DNA of 64,000 nt from Phanerodontia chrysosporium (GCA_001910725.1 MJGA01000016.1:310001-374000); one strand, 5' to 3'. Positions 27,642 through 39,141 are shown, counted from the stretch's first letter. Program-made: numbers and translations. The notes: generated by a model from the letters alone, not told the origin.

Positions 27642-28330
27642 GTTCTATATTTCTCGTGTTTCGTGCACAAGTATTGAGGGTATCTTCGAGTTGAGGAATT
27701 CCGAAATGGTCAGGATATGTTGCACAGGTTCACAGGTCGCTCCAGATCACAGGTAGGTCTTCGGGTTGCTGAACAGAGGGGGAGGATGACAAGAACGTAG
27801 CAAAAACAATGGAGAAGAAGAATTTCAGTGTGAGATAAGATAGTCCGGATTCTATGCCATGAGATCGTGAGGAGGATGGTGGTCGGGTAATGAACGTGAC
27901 GGCGCGTGTTGAGGTGCGTGTGGCTCAAAGCGCCCGGGAGCCAGTTGACGCCACAAGGCTGCTGCTCTCCAAATTTGTGCATACGCCTGTTGCACATCTA
28001 TGTAAGTTGTGTACGGTCGAGACATGCCACTACCACGCAACCGGATCCTTCTGCCTCGAACCCTTTGTCATACAAAGCATTCTACGAAGGAGTGTGGGTC
28101 ATCAGACTTCTGCCATGTCAGGTCGAGTCTTCAAGATATGAGCAAAACTCGGGTCTGGCAGAGGCTCGTACTTGAGAATCGCTATCAAGGTTAGCACATA
28201 GCACACAATTGCAAGGTTGGGGTACCTCAATGTGCACCAAATCATAGCACAGCGTCTACACGGTTTGTAGTGATATATGCACCTATGCGTCGACCCGGGT
28301 CCCTCCCAAACTGGCGGGTGTTGTCACGTT
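27642..28330. other. Intergenic upstream of VPS15
   Basis: About 690 bp between the VPS15 start and the left edge of the duplicated segment; no gene recognised. Confidence 0.4.
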
Positions 28331-28848
28331 TCGACAGGCGTACGTACCACGACAATATATCATGCATCCAGGGAGACATCAAGGCGCGGCACAACTCGAT
28401 CTGCTGGAAGCTCGTACAGGAGTCACCATCAACGTTAGGGCACAGCATGTTAGGCGTCGGGATGGAAAGTGTGTTGGAAGCGCCATACTCTGGTAGAGGT
28501 GAACGAACAAAAGAGAGGGAGCGACGAAAATGTGTATAGCGCGTAAGTTAGCTCTTTTCACGCAGGCAGACGCGAGAAGACCCCATTTCCAGCTAAATAA
28601 GTCCAAACAGAGCCCGCGAGGCCATCAGTATGTCGCTGCGAGCCCGTGGCTCTCCATGGTATCAATCATGACCGCGGGCGCACTGCTCTCTCACACCATC
28701 TCAACATACAATCAATCAATAATTGCCTTTGGGTGAATCATGGGCAAAACGCGATGCGTCTCTGGTCTGAAACAAGACTTGGCAAGCGGCCATGCTGTGG
28801 CATTGACTCCTCGACGACGGGTGACGCGCCACAGCTGCAGAGCATGGA

Positions 28849-28855
28849 TATAAAA
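28849..28855 (+). promoter_or_regulatory. TATA box of secreted protein A gene
   Basis: TATAAAA 148 bp before the start codon; the same element and near-identical spacing are kept in the inverted copy. Confidence 0.55.
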
Positions 28856-28996
28856 TGCAGCACAGTCTACGTCGAGTTCCTCATTCCCCTTCTTCTCAGA
28901 TTTCTTTCGCTTTCTTTTTCACCGCAGGACGGTCGACCGCTTTTCATTCTCTACTTTCTCTCACAGTTCTCCACGCTTTCAATTATTCTCTACACG

Positions 28997-30012
28997 ATGT
29001 ACGCCACCAAGTTCATGACCGCCCTGTCCTTGATCGCCGTCGCGCTGGCTGCGCCCACGCAGTACGGCTCGGGGTCCTTGCAATACCGGGTAAGTGCCCT
29101 AGCGCCTTCGGCAGGGCTGGCTTCAGCTTGCTTATCACTGGCGGAGCAGGAGGAGCTCCAGTCGCGTGCATTTTCGGGAATTGAGATCTGTGAGATGCCT
29201 GGCCGAGGTGACGTCCAGGCAGTGTGTCTTGCAAACCCTCTGCGCTTCACGCTGGTCGACAACAAGCTGCATAAGATCACGACGGGGGGCCAGCAGCCGC
29301 CTAACACCGAGTGTGGTCAGTGTTCGCTGTTTCGCAGGCGGCGGAAGGGAGAGCTGACGGACGGGCAGACCACTCGCTCGAGCTGCAGGTGCTCAAGCAG
29401 GCGCTGAACGGCAACGGCGCGTGTACAGCGTTGAACAAGATCCTCGAGGGCGGCGGAATCAAGACGACTGCGACGAAGGAGGCGCTCATCAAGCCGCTGC
29501 TCGACGCCGTTAACGCCAAGGACAACACTGTCTTCCTCGAAAAGACCGTCAATGCCGAAGTGCGTACCTTTAGCACGATGCCGTGTCCTACATAGCACTG
29601 ACACGCCAATCGCGCAGAAACGCCTCGTCGTGCAGCACGCACTTGGCGACAACGCGAAGCGCCCCGCGTCGAACGTGCTCACGGCCGTCAAGGCGTATCT
29701 GGCAGACGGCGACATTCACGGCGAGACGACTGCGCTGGCAAACAGGTTGGACTCGCTCACCGCAACGATGATCCACAACGCAGCGACCCAGGCCAACGCC
29801 GCCATCGACGAAAAGGCGAAGACGGCCTCGACCACGCGCCAAAAGGCCGGCATTGAGACCATGCGCAAGCAGGTGACTGATGGCACGGCGGTAAGTGAGC
29901 TGCTTTGTCCGATAAGAGAAGTGCTAACAGCAAGTTCCAGGAGTTCAAGCCTGCCACTGGCGTCTCGACCACCTGGAACAAGGTCCTCACCTACGCTGCT
30001 GGCTGCCCTTGA
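28997..30012 (+). CDS. Secreted protein A, unknown function
   Basis: Five exons: 28997-29089, 29150-29315, 29369-29559, 29618-29890, 29941-30012 (264 residues). The signal peptide (MYATKFMTALSLIAVALAAP) is followed by a short Cys-containing region (IEICEMPGRGDVQAVCLANP) with a third Cys at TEC. A long helical, Ala/Lys/Thr-rich part follows (LNKILEGGGIKTTATKEALI, ATQANAAIDEKAKTASTT), ending in TTWNKVLTYAAGCP. The family is not recognised; it looks fungus-specific. The strong TATA promoter and CT-rich leader suggest high expression. The paralogue at 56596-57605 has the same intron positions. No catalytic motif is visible. Confidence 0.82.
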
Positions 30013-30428
30013 GAACTTGACGATCACGAACTTACGATACCATTTTGACTCACTGGAGGCTGTGAAGCAAGGGGAATACTATTCAAATTATCGGGTTTGC
30101 TGTCCATCGTCTGAATTTACGTGCCGGAGCAGTCATAATTCCTTGGCGAAGATGTCGGCTGGCTCGCTGGCGACCTTCGTTGCATCCACGAGGATGTCTT
30201 GCTAGGTAGACGTAGAGTTAACACAACGCCAAACCGCCCGAACTCCTGGTTGCGTGATTCGAGGCCTAGAAGAAGTCAACGCCAATGCACGATTTTATAC
30301 CAGAGTTAGATGTTCCTGATAAAGGCAGGCAGCTCCTGGACATGTTGAGACAGCAGCCTTGGACCACTGTCGAGAAAACGAATGTGGGAATTATGCATTC
30401 TATAGTGTCTGATAGCGTATGCACAACT
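30013..30428. other. Convergent intergenic region
   Basis: 416 bp between secreted protein A and QCR8. The first 130 bp still resemble the 3' flank of copy B. Confidence 0.5.
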
Positions 30429-31035
30429 TTAGTGGGCGCCGTGGCCAGCGACGTGAGCAGCCTTGCTGTTCTGCCACTCGTCGTAGCTCTTGGCCCAGGT
30501 GTAGGTACCGTAGCCTGTAAGAAGCAAAGTCATATAAGCATGCTATCACGGCAGGTAGCCGGACGGCGATTGGATGCAAGGACGAGTGACGCACCAATAG
30601 CGAAGGGGATCACAAAGTAGGGGACCTGCGCAGACAGACGGCGGTAGCCGTTGAAGAGGTAGTTGCGGAACATGTTCTTCGCAGCACGCTGGCGCCAGGG
30701 GGAGATACCTAGAGACGTCGGCGAGGAGCTGTGAGACGTGGCTCCTCGTACGAAAACATGCGGGGGACGCACCATAGGTAACAAGACCCTTCTGGCGCAT
30801 CACTTCCTTGTCACCCCACCAAAGGTTCTGCACGCATCCCACATCAGCAACTTATCCCTCTGAAATATATCATGACATATATGCAGCCCTTCTGGGCCCA
30901 ATCAAACGGGAATGCTTCTACTCACGTAGACCTTTGCTATAAAGCGGGGCTAGTCAGGCGAAGGGCCTCACTGACGGCAGTTACTGAGCACGTACGTCCA
31001 GGCATCTCGCTCATGCGCGCAGCAGTAGGCTTCAT
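30429..31035 (-). CDS. QCR8: Cytochrome b-c1 complex subunit 8
   Basis: Small membrane subunit of mitochondrial complex III. Exons on the minus strand: 31035-30996, 30936-30926, 30827-30773, 30708-30595, 30514-30429 (101 residues). The second exon is only 11 nt. It supplies the PKVY part of MPGPKVYNLWWGDKE, which matches the usual QCR8 N-terminus only if this micro-exon is used with the GTACGT donor before it. Further family blocks: MRQKGLVTYGISPWRQRA, NYLFNGYRRLSAQVPYFV and a single membrane helix followed by YTWAKSYDEWQNSK. It shares a short upstream region with OST4 on the other strand. Confidence 0.93.
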
Positions 31036-31296
31036 TTTGGCAGGTTAACGTCCGGAACAGCGAGCGGGACGGAGAGAACGATGGAGAGGTGTTGTTCAGA
31101 GGAAACGCGCCGAGCCTGTCCGACCACGCTTGCCGCCCGTCGGGGACAAATACGCGCAAACACCACGTAGAGCCGGCGCCTGACACCCGTCTCCCGCTCG
31201 CGCACTGCGAGCATCGTCGAGTCTGCGGTACGTGCTGTGCTTTATTCTCGAAGAGCTATCCTCTGAATTCCGTTCTGTGGATACTTTAGAGCAGAG
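31036..31296. promoter_or_regulatory. Bidirectional promoter QCR8 / OST4
   Basis: Only 261 bp separate the two divergent start codons. A likely 5'-UTR intron of OST4 (GTACGT at 31228 to CAG at 31294) takes up the right quarter, so the promoter proper is under 200 bp. Confidence 0.6.
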
Positions 31297-31431
31297 ATGA
31301 TTACAAGCACCACACTTTACAACCTCGCGAACAGCCTGGGTGCCCTCGCTATGCTCACGGTTGTGATTTACCACTTCGTCGCCGTGAACGCGAGGTATCT
31401 GTCGAAGGAGGCTGCAGGGAGCGGGCACTAA
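31297..31431 (+). CDS. OST4: Oligosaccharyltransferase subunit OST4 (44 residues)
   Basis: Micro-protein of the ER N-glycosylation complex; yeast Ost4 has 36 residues and bridges STT3 and OST3/6. The single exon reads MITSTTLYNLANSLGALAML then TVVIYHFVAVNARYLSKEAA and GSGH. The pattern fits the family: a short polar N-terminus, one membrane helix with G..M..V.Y, then H-x-V and a basic tail. The start follows an AG that looks like the end of a 5'-UTR intron. The gene is easily missed because of its size. Recognition rests on overall pattern and length rather than a catalytic motif. Confidence 0.78.
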   Translation: MITSTTLYNLANSLGALAMLTVVIYHFVAVNARYLSKEAAGSGH

Positions 31432-32847
31432 CTGCATATAGTGGTCCAGGAAGGATGTGAGTCTGCACGTACGCTTGATTAGCGGCACACTGACTGTACA
31501 CGCAGTTTGTCTGTAATACACCGCCAATATAGGATCATACCCCTGCTCGCGTTCAGCTAGACACGGCATCCTCTTGATATTCCAATGGACTGCAATATTT
31601 ATCTGTCATCTATCAAAAAACCCCTGTGCCGCTCTGAGTCTCTCTGCACGTCTGCAAACGGACTCTGCCAGGAAGACCATGTGAATCTTACACGGCTACA
31701 ATGAATGTTCGACCCTGAAACAGATGTGTGAGTAGCTACTGATATTCCTGTCCTAGTAGACGACTTTGCGGCTAGCTATAGCGTTAAAGACTCAACGGGC
31801 AGCGCTGCTCACGGCTAAGCCGAACAGTGTGTGAGCCAACCATGTATCTCGTGCCAACGAGATGTGAAGCCGCGTTCCGGCTTCTGCAGGTGAGAACACG
31901 TTGTATTTAGCACTGTGAACGTGTTAACCAGCCCTGACTGCAGACTGCGCTCGGAGGGGTCTCGTGAGCTGGGGCTCGATCGCCATGCTGCGAGTGATAT
32001 ATAATCCAGGGTCTCCTTGGGCGGTATGGTGCAGAATTGTGACTATGCTATTCCCCGTCTTGCGATAACCCATGCGTCTACGGTGGGGGTATCGTCAAAA
32101 TTGCCAGCCCTGCAGGCTTCTCGAGCTTCGACACCACCCACATTCGTTGCGGTCTCTCATCGGCTGGCGCTAGAACGCTTGCGTATGACGCTTTTGTTCA
32201 GGTCTGTTTCCCGAGGGCTCCGTACGGTGCTCGAGAATGGCTGACCCACGTTCCCTGGACAAGGTTCTCGTTGTTGGAAGATCAGTCCCAGGGATTTGCG
32301 GGGCGTATCATAGCGCCCGGCTGTCCTTCCCCTGGCACTCTGGCAGGGTGCTGCGTGCTACATATTGTACAAGGTTTAAAAGCAGGGAGCAGCACCCGTG
32401 CCAGACCGGGGCAAATCGTCGGGCGGTGGAAAGCTTGGGCTGGAAGCGAGTGGACAGGTCAGGGGTGCTCACGTTCCTCTTCACATGGGTCGCGCCGGTG
32501 TCTTGATGAGTCCATGCATGCTCGTTTCTGGCTTCGCTCAAAGATTGCGGAAAGGCAGCCTGACGACTCGGGGTTGCCGAGAAAGGAACTGGGACTGGGA
32601 CGGTACACGTGTGCCGCGCGCAGCCAATCAGGACGCTCATACGCGGTCGTGCGAGGGCGGTGGTCTTGTGCGCACGTTCTTCTGCGCACACGACCCCCTA
32701 CCCGTCCGGTCATTCGTTCCACCTCCGCCTGCGCACTACTTAGCCAGACGACCCCGCAGAGATGGCGAAACACGTCGCCTCTGCCTCTCACCACCACCAT
32801 CTCACCGCGCCTGCCCCAGCTGCAGCACGACGTCCCTCCCCGCCACC
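31432..32847. other. Intergenic, upstream of bHLH gene
   Basis: 1.4 kb. A TATA-like GATATATAATCC lies near 31995-32006, an A6 run near 31615, and a CACGTG E-box at 32606. Long open stretches on both strands lack family resemblance. Confidence 0.45.
32606..32611. promoter_or_regulatory. E-box CACGTG upstream of the bHLH gene
   Basis: Perfect CACGTG palindrome 237 bp before the start of a bHLH protein whose basic region has the E-box-reading residues; autoregulation is possible. Confidence 0.35.
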
Positions 32848-34077
32848 ATGCCCGCCACCGACAACCTGCCATACACGGCTAGCTGCAACCCGCCCAGGAA
32901 GGCAAAACGCCCCCGCACCGACGCGGAGGCAGCCCCTGCCCAGCCTCTTCCGGCGCAACAGCGCCCACGACCCCACATACTCCCGAGGGACGTCCATCCC
33001 GGAGACCGCGAGTCCTCCGACGCGGAGGACGACGAGGAAGACGATTACGACCCGGTCTCGCCTGCTCCGGCACCGTCAGCCAAGCGACGCGGGCGCAAGC
33101 CTGGTCCTCTCTCACGCTCGGCACGCGAGAGCCAGCGCAAACTCAACCACTCGCGGATCGAGAAGGCTCGCCGCACCAAGATAAACGAGACACTATCGAC
33201 ACTCAGCAACCTCGTCAACGAAGCCGAGAAACAGCGCGGTGGCAAGGCCGAGCCAGAGGAGAGCGGCAAGAAGGGCGAGAAGGAGTTCAAACTCGACGTC
33301 CTCGTCAAGACCGTGACCTACATCCAAGAGCTCATACAGAAGGTGCAAACCCTCGAGAGCCGCGCCTGCTCTCGCTGTGCCGCCTCTGGCTCGCTCTCTC
33401 CACCGGCTCCGGCGAGTCCAAGTCGCAAGCGCAAGGCAGTGGACCACGACGTCGACGTCGACGTCATTTCTGTTGCCGACGACGTCGACCCGCCAGAGTC
33501 GCCCTTGTCGCCGCTGCCGCCACCTGCGAGGCCCATGCGCTCGTCGCCGTCCGTGCGCGCTCAGAGCAAGGCGCCGTCACAGTCGCCCTGCCTGCCCCCT
33601 ATCAGCTCTTGGCTCCCGAACCCGTACGTCGACCCGAGCTGCCTGAGCGCGCTGTCCTCGCCGACGCCGAACGGCCCGCCGTCGCACCTCCCGACGCCGC
33701 CACTCTCTGGCTCGTTCCGCGTGCCGCTCGCGCTCGCGGCGTCCGCGCCGCCCGCGCTCGTGCTGCCCGGCCCCGCGCACCCCATGCCCTCGCCCTCGAT
33801 AGCCGCAGAAACGAGCCGGATGCACATCAGCCTGCCGCGGCGGCGCATGTCGGCAAACGCGAGCGTGTCCCCGACGGTCTCCCCGAGCTGGACGCCCGAG
33901 GACGAGACCGCAGCGTCGCTCCTCCTCTCGATGAGCTCCTCGCCCTCGACGAGCGCCTCCCGCCTGCGCGGCAACAGCCTCGAGAGCAACAGTGGCCGGC
34001 CAAAGGTCGACCTTGGCATGTCAGCGCTTCATGCAGAGACGCCTAGCTCTTTGCTTGGACTCGGGAGGCACGGCTAG
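32848..34077 (+). CDS. bHLH transcription factor
   Basis: Single exon, 409 residues, ATG in a good context (CCACCATGC). The basic region and first helix read NHSRIEKARRTKINETLSTL; the His, Glu and Arg at the E-box-contacting positions are present, predicting CACGTG-type targets. Helix 2 is FKLDVLVKTVTYIQELIQKV, separated by a Gly/Glu/Lys-rich loop. An acidic stretch (DAEDDEEDD) and RRGRKPGPLS precede the domain. Downstream are conserved-looking Pro-rich segments (PPISSWLPNPYVDP, LPTPPLSGSF) and WTPEDETAASLLLSMS, similar to motifs seen in other fungal bHLH regulators. The pathway controlled is not known. No introns, which is unusual here. Confidence 0.85.
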   Translation: MPATDNLPYTASCNPPRKAKRPRTDAEAAPAQPLPAQQRPRPHILPRDVHPGDRESSDAEDDEEDDYDPVSPAPAPSAKRRGRKPGPLSRSARESQRKLNHSRIEKARRTKINETLSTLSNLVNEAEKQRGGKAEPEESGKKGEKEFKLDVLVKTVTYIQELIQKVQTLESRACSRCAASGSLSPPAPASPSRKRKAVDHDVDVDVISVADDVDPPESPLSPLPPPARPMRSSPSVRAQSKAPSQSPCLPPISSWLPNPYVDPSCLSALSSPTPNGPPSHLPTPPLSGSFRVPLALAASAPPALVLPGPAHPMPSPSIAAETSRMHISLPRRRMSANASVSPTVSPSWTPEDETAASLLLSMSSSPSTSASRLRGNSLESNSGRPKVDLGMSALHAETPSSLLGLGRHG

Positions 34078-34508
34078 ACCTTCTAGCCTGCAATACACGG
34101 AGGTTGGTGGGTGTAACATTAATTGTAACGTTATTCGGAGCCGACAGAGGGCAAAATGGTACGGAAAGGAGGGTGACAGACAGGATGATGAATCAGGAAA
34201 GACCCAACAGGATCGTGGATAGATGGAAGAACGGATACGCGGAGAAGTGGGACCGGGGATGGTGTTGGATGGGAACGGCGGTGATTATACGTTTTCTTAG
34301 ATTCCGACGGACGCTATGGGATATGATAGCTTCAGAATGTAGACACGCTATCGCCTTCGGATGTACTTTTACTGTAACGACCTCATAACATGCTCTATAT
34401 GCTGACGACTTGTTGTTGAATATGCTATTCATTTGGGTATACATTTCGAACAGGATAAAGCCAAGGCGACAGCAAAGTCACATCAAGTAAACATCGCCCA
34501 AAATGACC
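34078..34508. other. Convergent 3' region, bHLH / MON1
   Basis: 431 bp between two stop codons; no gene seen. Confidence 0.4.
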
Positions 34509-36957
34509 TTAAAACACAGGCGCGTCTCTCAGGAACAGCTTCTTCTCTTCACGCTGCACCCACCGCGCGATCGCATTCGCGGCGTTCACGACAGCACTCT
34601 TCGGCACCAGTGGCGACATGGCAAGATACAACTCGAACGGCTGCGTAATCTGACAAACCGCAGTCAGTTCACATCCCTGCACACACCACCGGAGACAGCT
34701 CACCCAGCCGAGGACGCTCTCGCGCTCGGTGCGCACGTACTGCATCTTGAGCGTGCCGCCCTGGCCGCTCTTGGCGTGCACGGCGTCGTGCAGCGTCTGG
34801 TAGAGCGTGACGAGGCGGCGGCGCTCGCGCGGCGCGGCGTACGGCTCCTCGTACCGCGGCGCCGTCACCTGCACCGCGCCGCGGCTCTTGTACAGGAAGT
34901 GCCGCAGGCCCGGGATCGCGAGGTCCCCGACGCCGTACTCCGTTGCGCCGCTCCGCAGCGCGGACACGAGCGCGCCCAGGAGGTGCTCCCGCTCGAGTTT
35001 CTGCGATCGTGTCAGTGCGTGGGGACTTCTCTGCGGGCGGTGGGCTAGGGGACGCACCTCGCTCGCGGTCGTGCACCACCCGCGCACGGCCTCGAAGTCC
35101 GCGAGGCCGCTCACGCAGATGAGGCCGATGTCGATGTGCGCCTCGCACTCGGGCGGGGCTTCCACCGTGGAGTGTCCGCTCGAGGCGACGCTCTTGCTGT
35201 CTGGACCTGACGCTTCCGTAGGGCTCACCGCGCCCTCTGGGGTCTTGGTACTGGGCCCAGCTGGTTCCGGCGGACTTGCATCCTCACTCGACGCTGGTGC
35301 CGAGGACTCGACTGCTCCGCCCTGTTCAGAGGCGTTCAGCGTAGGCGTTGCTGGCTCCCGGTGGTCATCTCCTCGGCGTAGGAAGCTAACGTATGCGTTC
35401 ACGAATGCGCCAGGGTTGAATTTCGGCAGGCAGATAGGGAGCCAGCTCGCTGCGGCTGATGAGTTGATGATTGATGGTGAGTGGACGGTGTTGATGAGGA
35501 TGTGAAGATCTGTGGGTCACCGAGATCAGCGAGTAGCATGGGGGAGTCAAGAAACAAGATACACCTGAAGGGTGGATAGAGTGTTTCTTGGGCCTTACAA
35601 GAGTGATTACACGGCCTTGTGCCACGAGAACGACATACAGGATGTCCTAAAGCAAGTGTGAATGTCTTTGACATATGTAGTCACACATGCATACGCATAC
35701 CTTGATCTTGTTTGTTGGCACCAGTGTGTCAGCAATACGCTTTCGGAGACCAGGATCAAGCTTTAAGCACTGCAGACTCGACGTGCTCATCGCCAGATCG
35801 AACTCGAGCCGACTGAGGAGCGAGTACATGAACGGCTCCGCGCCTGACAGCAAGCGACGGAGGTCGAAATTATTACGCCGCTCGAACATGCGCCTGAGTT
35901 GTTCTGCAGAAACGACGCTGAGGATCTGGAGGTGGAGGTACTCGAGATGGAAGCGTGTCTTCCTTCACATCTCCGGGTCAGCCACCGCAGATAGCTGCTT
36001 GACGAGACAGGCCACGCACCACACTCTCAGGTTCACCCCAGCTCGACACGCACGCATAGTACAGCGGGGCACGCAGCAAGAACGTTATGCGCATCCGGCC
36101 CGCGTTTATGCAGCGCAACTTGTCACGGTCGTCCAAGAAGACGGATATAAGAGCCTGCATGAGGCCGATGATGGACGTGCTATGGTCCGGGTCTGCATCC
36201 GGGCTACGTATAGATGATGAGCGCAAGCGCGGAGATGAAGGTGTGGGGACTCGCCTGATGAAGACGGGCTTGCCAGCGTCGGTCAGAACGAAGTATTGGC
36301 GAGGCGGATAGTTTGTGGGATCCGGTGTATGTGCTAGTCAACACGACCTCGCTGTTAGAGAGAGGCTTCTGCTGTGTGGGACGGACATTACAGAGTTCGT
36401 GGATCTCTTGTGTAGTCTTGCTTGCATTGCTTCTGTGTCTACTAGTGGATGGTCGCCGACTAACCGCTGCTACAACGTCAACAGGTAGCCAAGCCTCTAT
36501 GACACCGATGATGCTTACCATCAGCACGCCCTTCAGGGTTCTGTGTGCTCAACGTTCTCCGAAGCTGCTCTCTCAGCTGCTTCTTTACCTCCTCATCCAC
36601 AATCTCTTCTACACGCCCGACAGCCTCACTTTCCGCAATCTCGACCTCTATCTCCGGGTCTGGGACGAGTATGCCATCTGTGGGAGGCTCGAGGTTGACC
36701 GACGCGGCGGAGGACGTGGTCCCGGAGGGGAGCATGCTCAGCGGGGGTGGTGTCACCGAGAGAGGGGTGTGCAGCAGCGGGGTCGGGGAGATCACCGGAG
36801 AAGTCGCTGCGGAGGCAGTATGGCTGTATACGCGCAGGTTACTGAGCGAGGGCGCCTGATGCAGCACGGGGGGCACGACGCCGAGGCGGGAGGGCGAGGC
36901 GTGGTGGGAGGGCAGCGGCGTCCCTGAGCGAGACGGCGTACGCGAGGACAGTGGCAT
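34509..36957 (-). CDS. MON1: Vacuolar fusion protein MON1
   Basis: With CCZ1 forms the exchange factor that loads Ypt7/Rab7 on late endosomes and vacuoles. Exons on the minus strand: 36957-36519, 36469-36392, 36333-36255, 36203-36020, 35958-35701, 35646-35565, 35509-35058, 35000-34704, 34649-34509 (669 residues). A Ser/Pro-rich N-terminal tail is followed by the first longin part (QYFVLTDAGKPVFI, IIGLMQALISVFLDD), then HLEYLHLQILSVVSAEQLRR, VVLVAQGRVITLVRPKK and the C-terminal PFELYLAMSPLVPKSA...ARWVQREEKKLFL. The third intron appears to have a GC donor (GCGAGT at 36254). No frame lesions. Confidence 0.92.
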
Positions 36958-37227
36958 CCTGGCTGCGCAGGTGGGGACGAGCGGGTGGTGTACGTCACGG
37001 AAGCACAGGCGTGCAGGGTCGCAAATGGAGGCCGTTGGATGACGAGGGCAGCAGAGGCTGCGTGTTGCTCGACGGCGACAGCGAGGTCGGCGTGCAGGTG
37101 CAGATCGCGAGCAGGAGCGGCGGGACTCATGCTGATGGCGGGGCTGATGCGCTTCGCTCTCGGCGCGCGTCCTTTTTCCGGCGCTTTGGCTCAACCACCG
37201 CAACCTCCATCCGACACTCGCCCCACG
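36958..37227. promoter_or_regulatory. Bidirectional promoter MON1 / MTG2
   Basis: 270 bp between divergent start codons must hold both promoters and leaders. No TATA box was seen. Confidence 0.5.
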
Positions 37228-39141
37228 ATGCTTGTCGCCCGTACGTTGCGACCGTGGGCACGCAGGGCACCGTGCCGCGCGTACTCCTTTGGACTTCTTC
37301 CCAATGCGAGGATTCAACCGGAAGAGAGTCAACCCTCGGACAGTGCTGCACGCCAACCGGAGCGTTGGTCACAGCCAGGCCCGTCAAGGGTTACTCTTGA
37401 AGAAGTTGAGGAGAGCGAGACGGACTTGGAGGAGAGGAAAAGGAAGAGGCAGTCGGACTGGAAACGAAGACAAGGCGTGAGTAATCCCTTTGCTCGATGT
37501 ATAGCGCTATACACTGTCGAAGCAGCTCTGGCAGGCTTCTGCACAGTCAAGAGTTGATACTGACTGTCAATCATAGCACGAAACATTTCTTGACCATGTT
37601 GTCATACACGTCCGTGGAGGTCAGCCACTCCATACATTCTGCTTGGAACAGAGCTCAAATGTTCTATCATTGCAGGTCGCGGAGGAGATGGCTGCGTAGC
37701 TTTCCATCGAGAAAAGTTCATGCCCCATGGACCTCCGTCCGGAGGTAATGGCGGCAGCGGCGGAGACGTTTACATCCTCCCCACGCCTCACCTTACCACC
37801 CTGTCGTCTGTTCCGACGCGCGTTCTTGCACAAGCAGGTCAGCACGGCAAAGGCACTTGGATGAACGGCAAGAATGCACCGCCAACCATCATTCGCGTAC
37901 CGCTCGGCACCGTCGTACGCGAACTAGCCAAGGACGACCCGCGGCGTGCAAAAGACGAGTTCGAGCTGGAAGAAGAGGCGCTGCAGGACTTGGACCTCGA
38001 GGAGCGAAGAATCAGACTTCGCCAAAGGCGGTGGGTACACTATCCAGCGCACGAAGAGGACAACGTACAGCGAGAAACCTTTAAGGACGCCGAGAAGATG
38101 CTCTATCGCGAAGAACGCGAGTACCGAATACAACGGAGAATGCGTGCTCAAAACCCTATATTCCTGGACCTCGACAAGGCGGAAGAAATGGAAGGCGCGA
38201 CGGATGTCAACGCTCCGCTGGGTCTTCCGCGCCAGAAGAACTTTGGCCACCTCGTCGCGCGCGGCGGGCAGGGCGGATACGGCAACCCGCACTTCCTGGG
38301 GCCAAACGACCGCTCGCCCAAGTTTGCGACGCGCGGGCGCGATGGCGAGCGCGTGAGCCTGTCGCTCGAGCTGAAGCTGCTCGCGGACATCGGGCTCGTG
38401 GGGATGCCGAACGCGGGAAAGAGCACGCTCCTGCGCGCGCTGACGGCGGGGCGCGCGAAGACAGCGGTCGCGGGGTACGCGTTCACGACGCTGAACCCCG
38501 TCGTCGCGGTCGTGCGCGTGCGCGACGACGGCACGTTCGCGGGCTGGGACGCCGACAGCGTGTACGACGAGACCGCGCTCGAGGCCGCGCGCGAGCGCGA
38601 GCTCATGGAGCGCGGCGCGTACGCCGAGGCGCGCACGCGCAACCAGCGCGGCGACACCGACGCCGACGCGGCCGACGGCGCGCTCGAGGACTTCCGGTTC
38701 ACGGTCGCGGACAACCCTGGGCTCATCGAGGACGCGGCGGACAACGTCGGGCTCGGGCACGGCTTCCTGCGTGCGATCGAGCGGTCGCCCGCGCTCGTGT
38801 ACGTCGTCGACCTCGCGGGCGCGGCGCCGTGGGACGAGCTGCGCGTGCTGCGGGACGAGCTCGAGAAGTACAAGCCCGGCATGAGCGCGCAGGCGCGCAT
38901 GGTCGTCGCGAACAAGGCGGACCTCCTCGCGCAGGGCGGCAGCGCGGAGGAGGTCGCGCAGGCGAAGGCGAAGCTCGCGAGGCTCGAGCAGTTTGTCAAG
39001 GAGGAGATGGGTGTTGACGGTCGCGCGCTGGATGTAGTGCCCATCTCTGCAAAGTTCAACATGAACCTGAAGAAGACGGTCGGGCTCATGAGAGGGTACG
39101 TCGAGGAGGCCAGGCGGCTCGCTACGATGGGATTCGACTAG
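37228..39141 (+). CDS. MTG2: Obg-family GTPase, probably mitochondrial (MTG2)
   Basis: Obg GTPases assist assembly of the large ribosomal subunit; the N-terminus here (MLVARTLRPWARRAPCRAYS) looks like a mitochondrial presequence. Exons: 37228-37476, 37577-37619, 37676-39141 (585 residues). The Gly-rich Obg fold is present (RGGRGGDG, GPPSGGNGGSGGDVY) and interrupted by a long charged insert (about 37940-38190). GTPase motifs: GMPNAGKST (about residue 340), DNPG, NKAD and SAK. A second acidic insert sits between the G1 and G3 motifs. Both inserts are larger than in bacterial Obg. Third positions are very GC-rich, giving long open frames on the opposite strand. Confidence 0.9.

Larger units (their letters stand above)
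28330..30150 (+). repeat. Inverted segmental duplication, copy A
   Basis: Matches 56400-58300 on the opposite strand. Similarity runs through the promoter, all five exons, the introns and about 130 bp past the stop. Examples shared are the block around AGAGCCCGCGAGGCCATCAG (28612 onward), TATAAAATGCAG at the promoter and GGACGGTCGACCGCTTTT in the leader. Confidence 0.85.
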
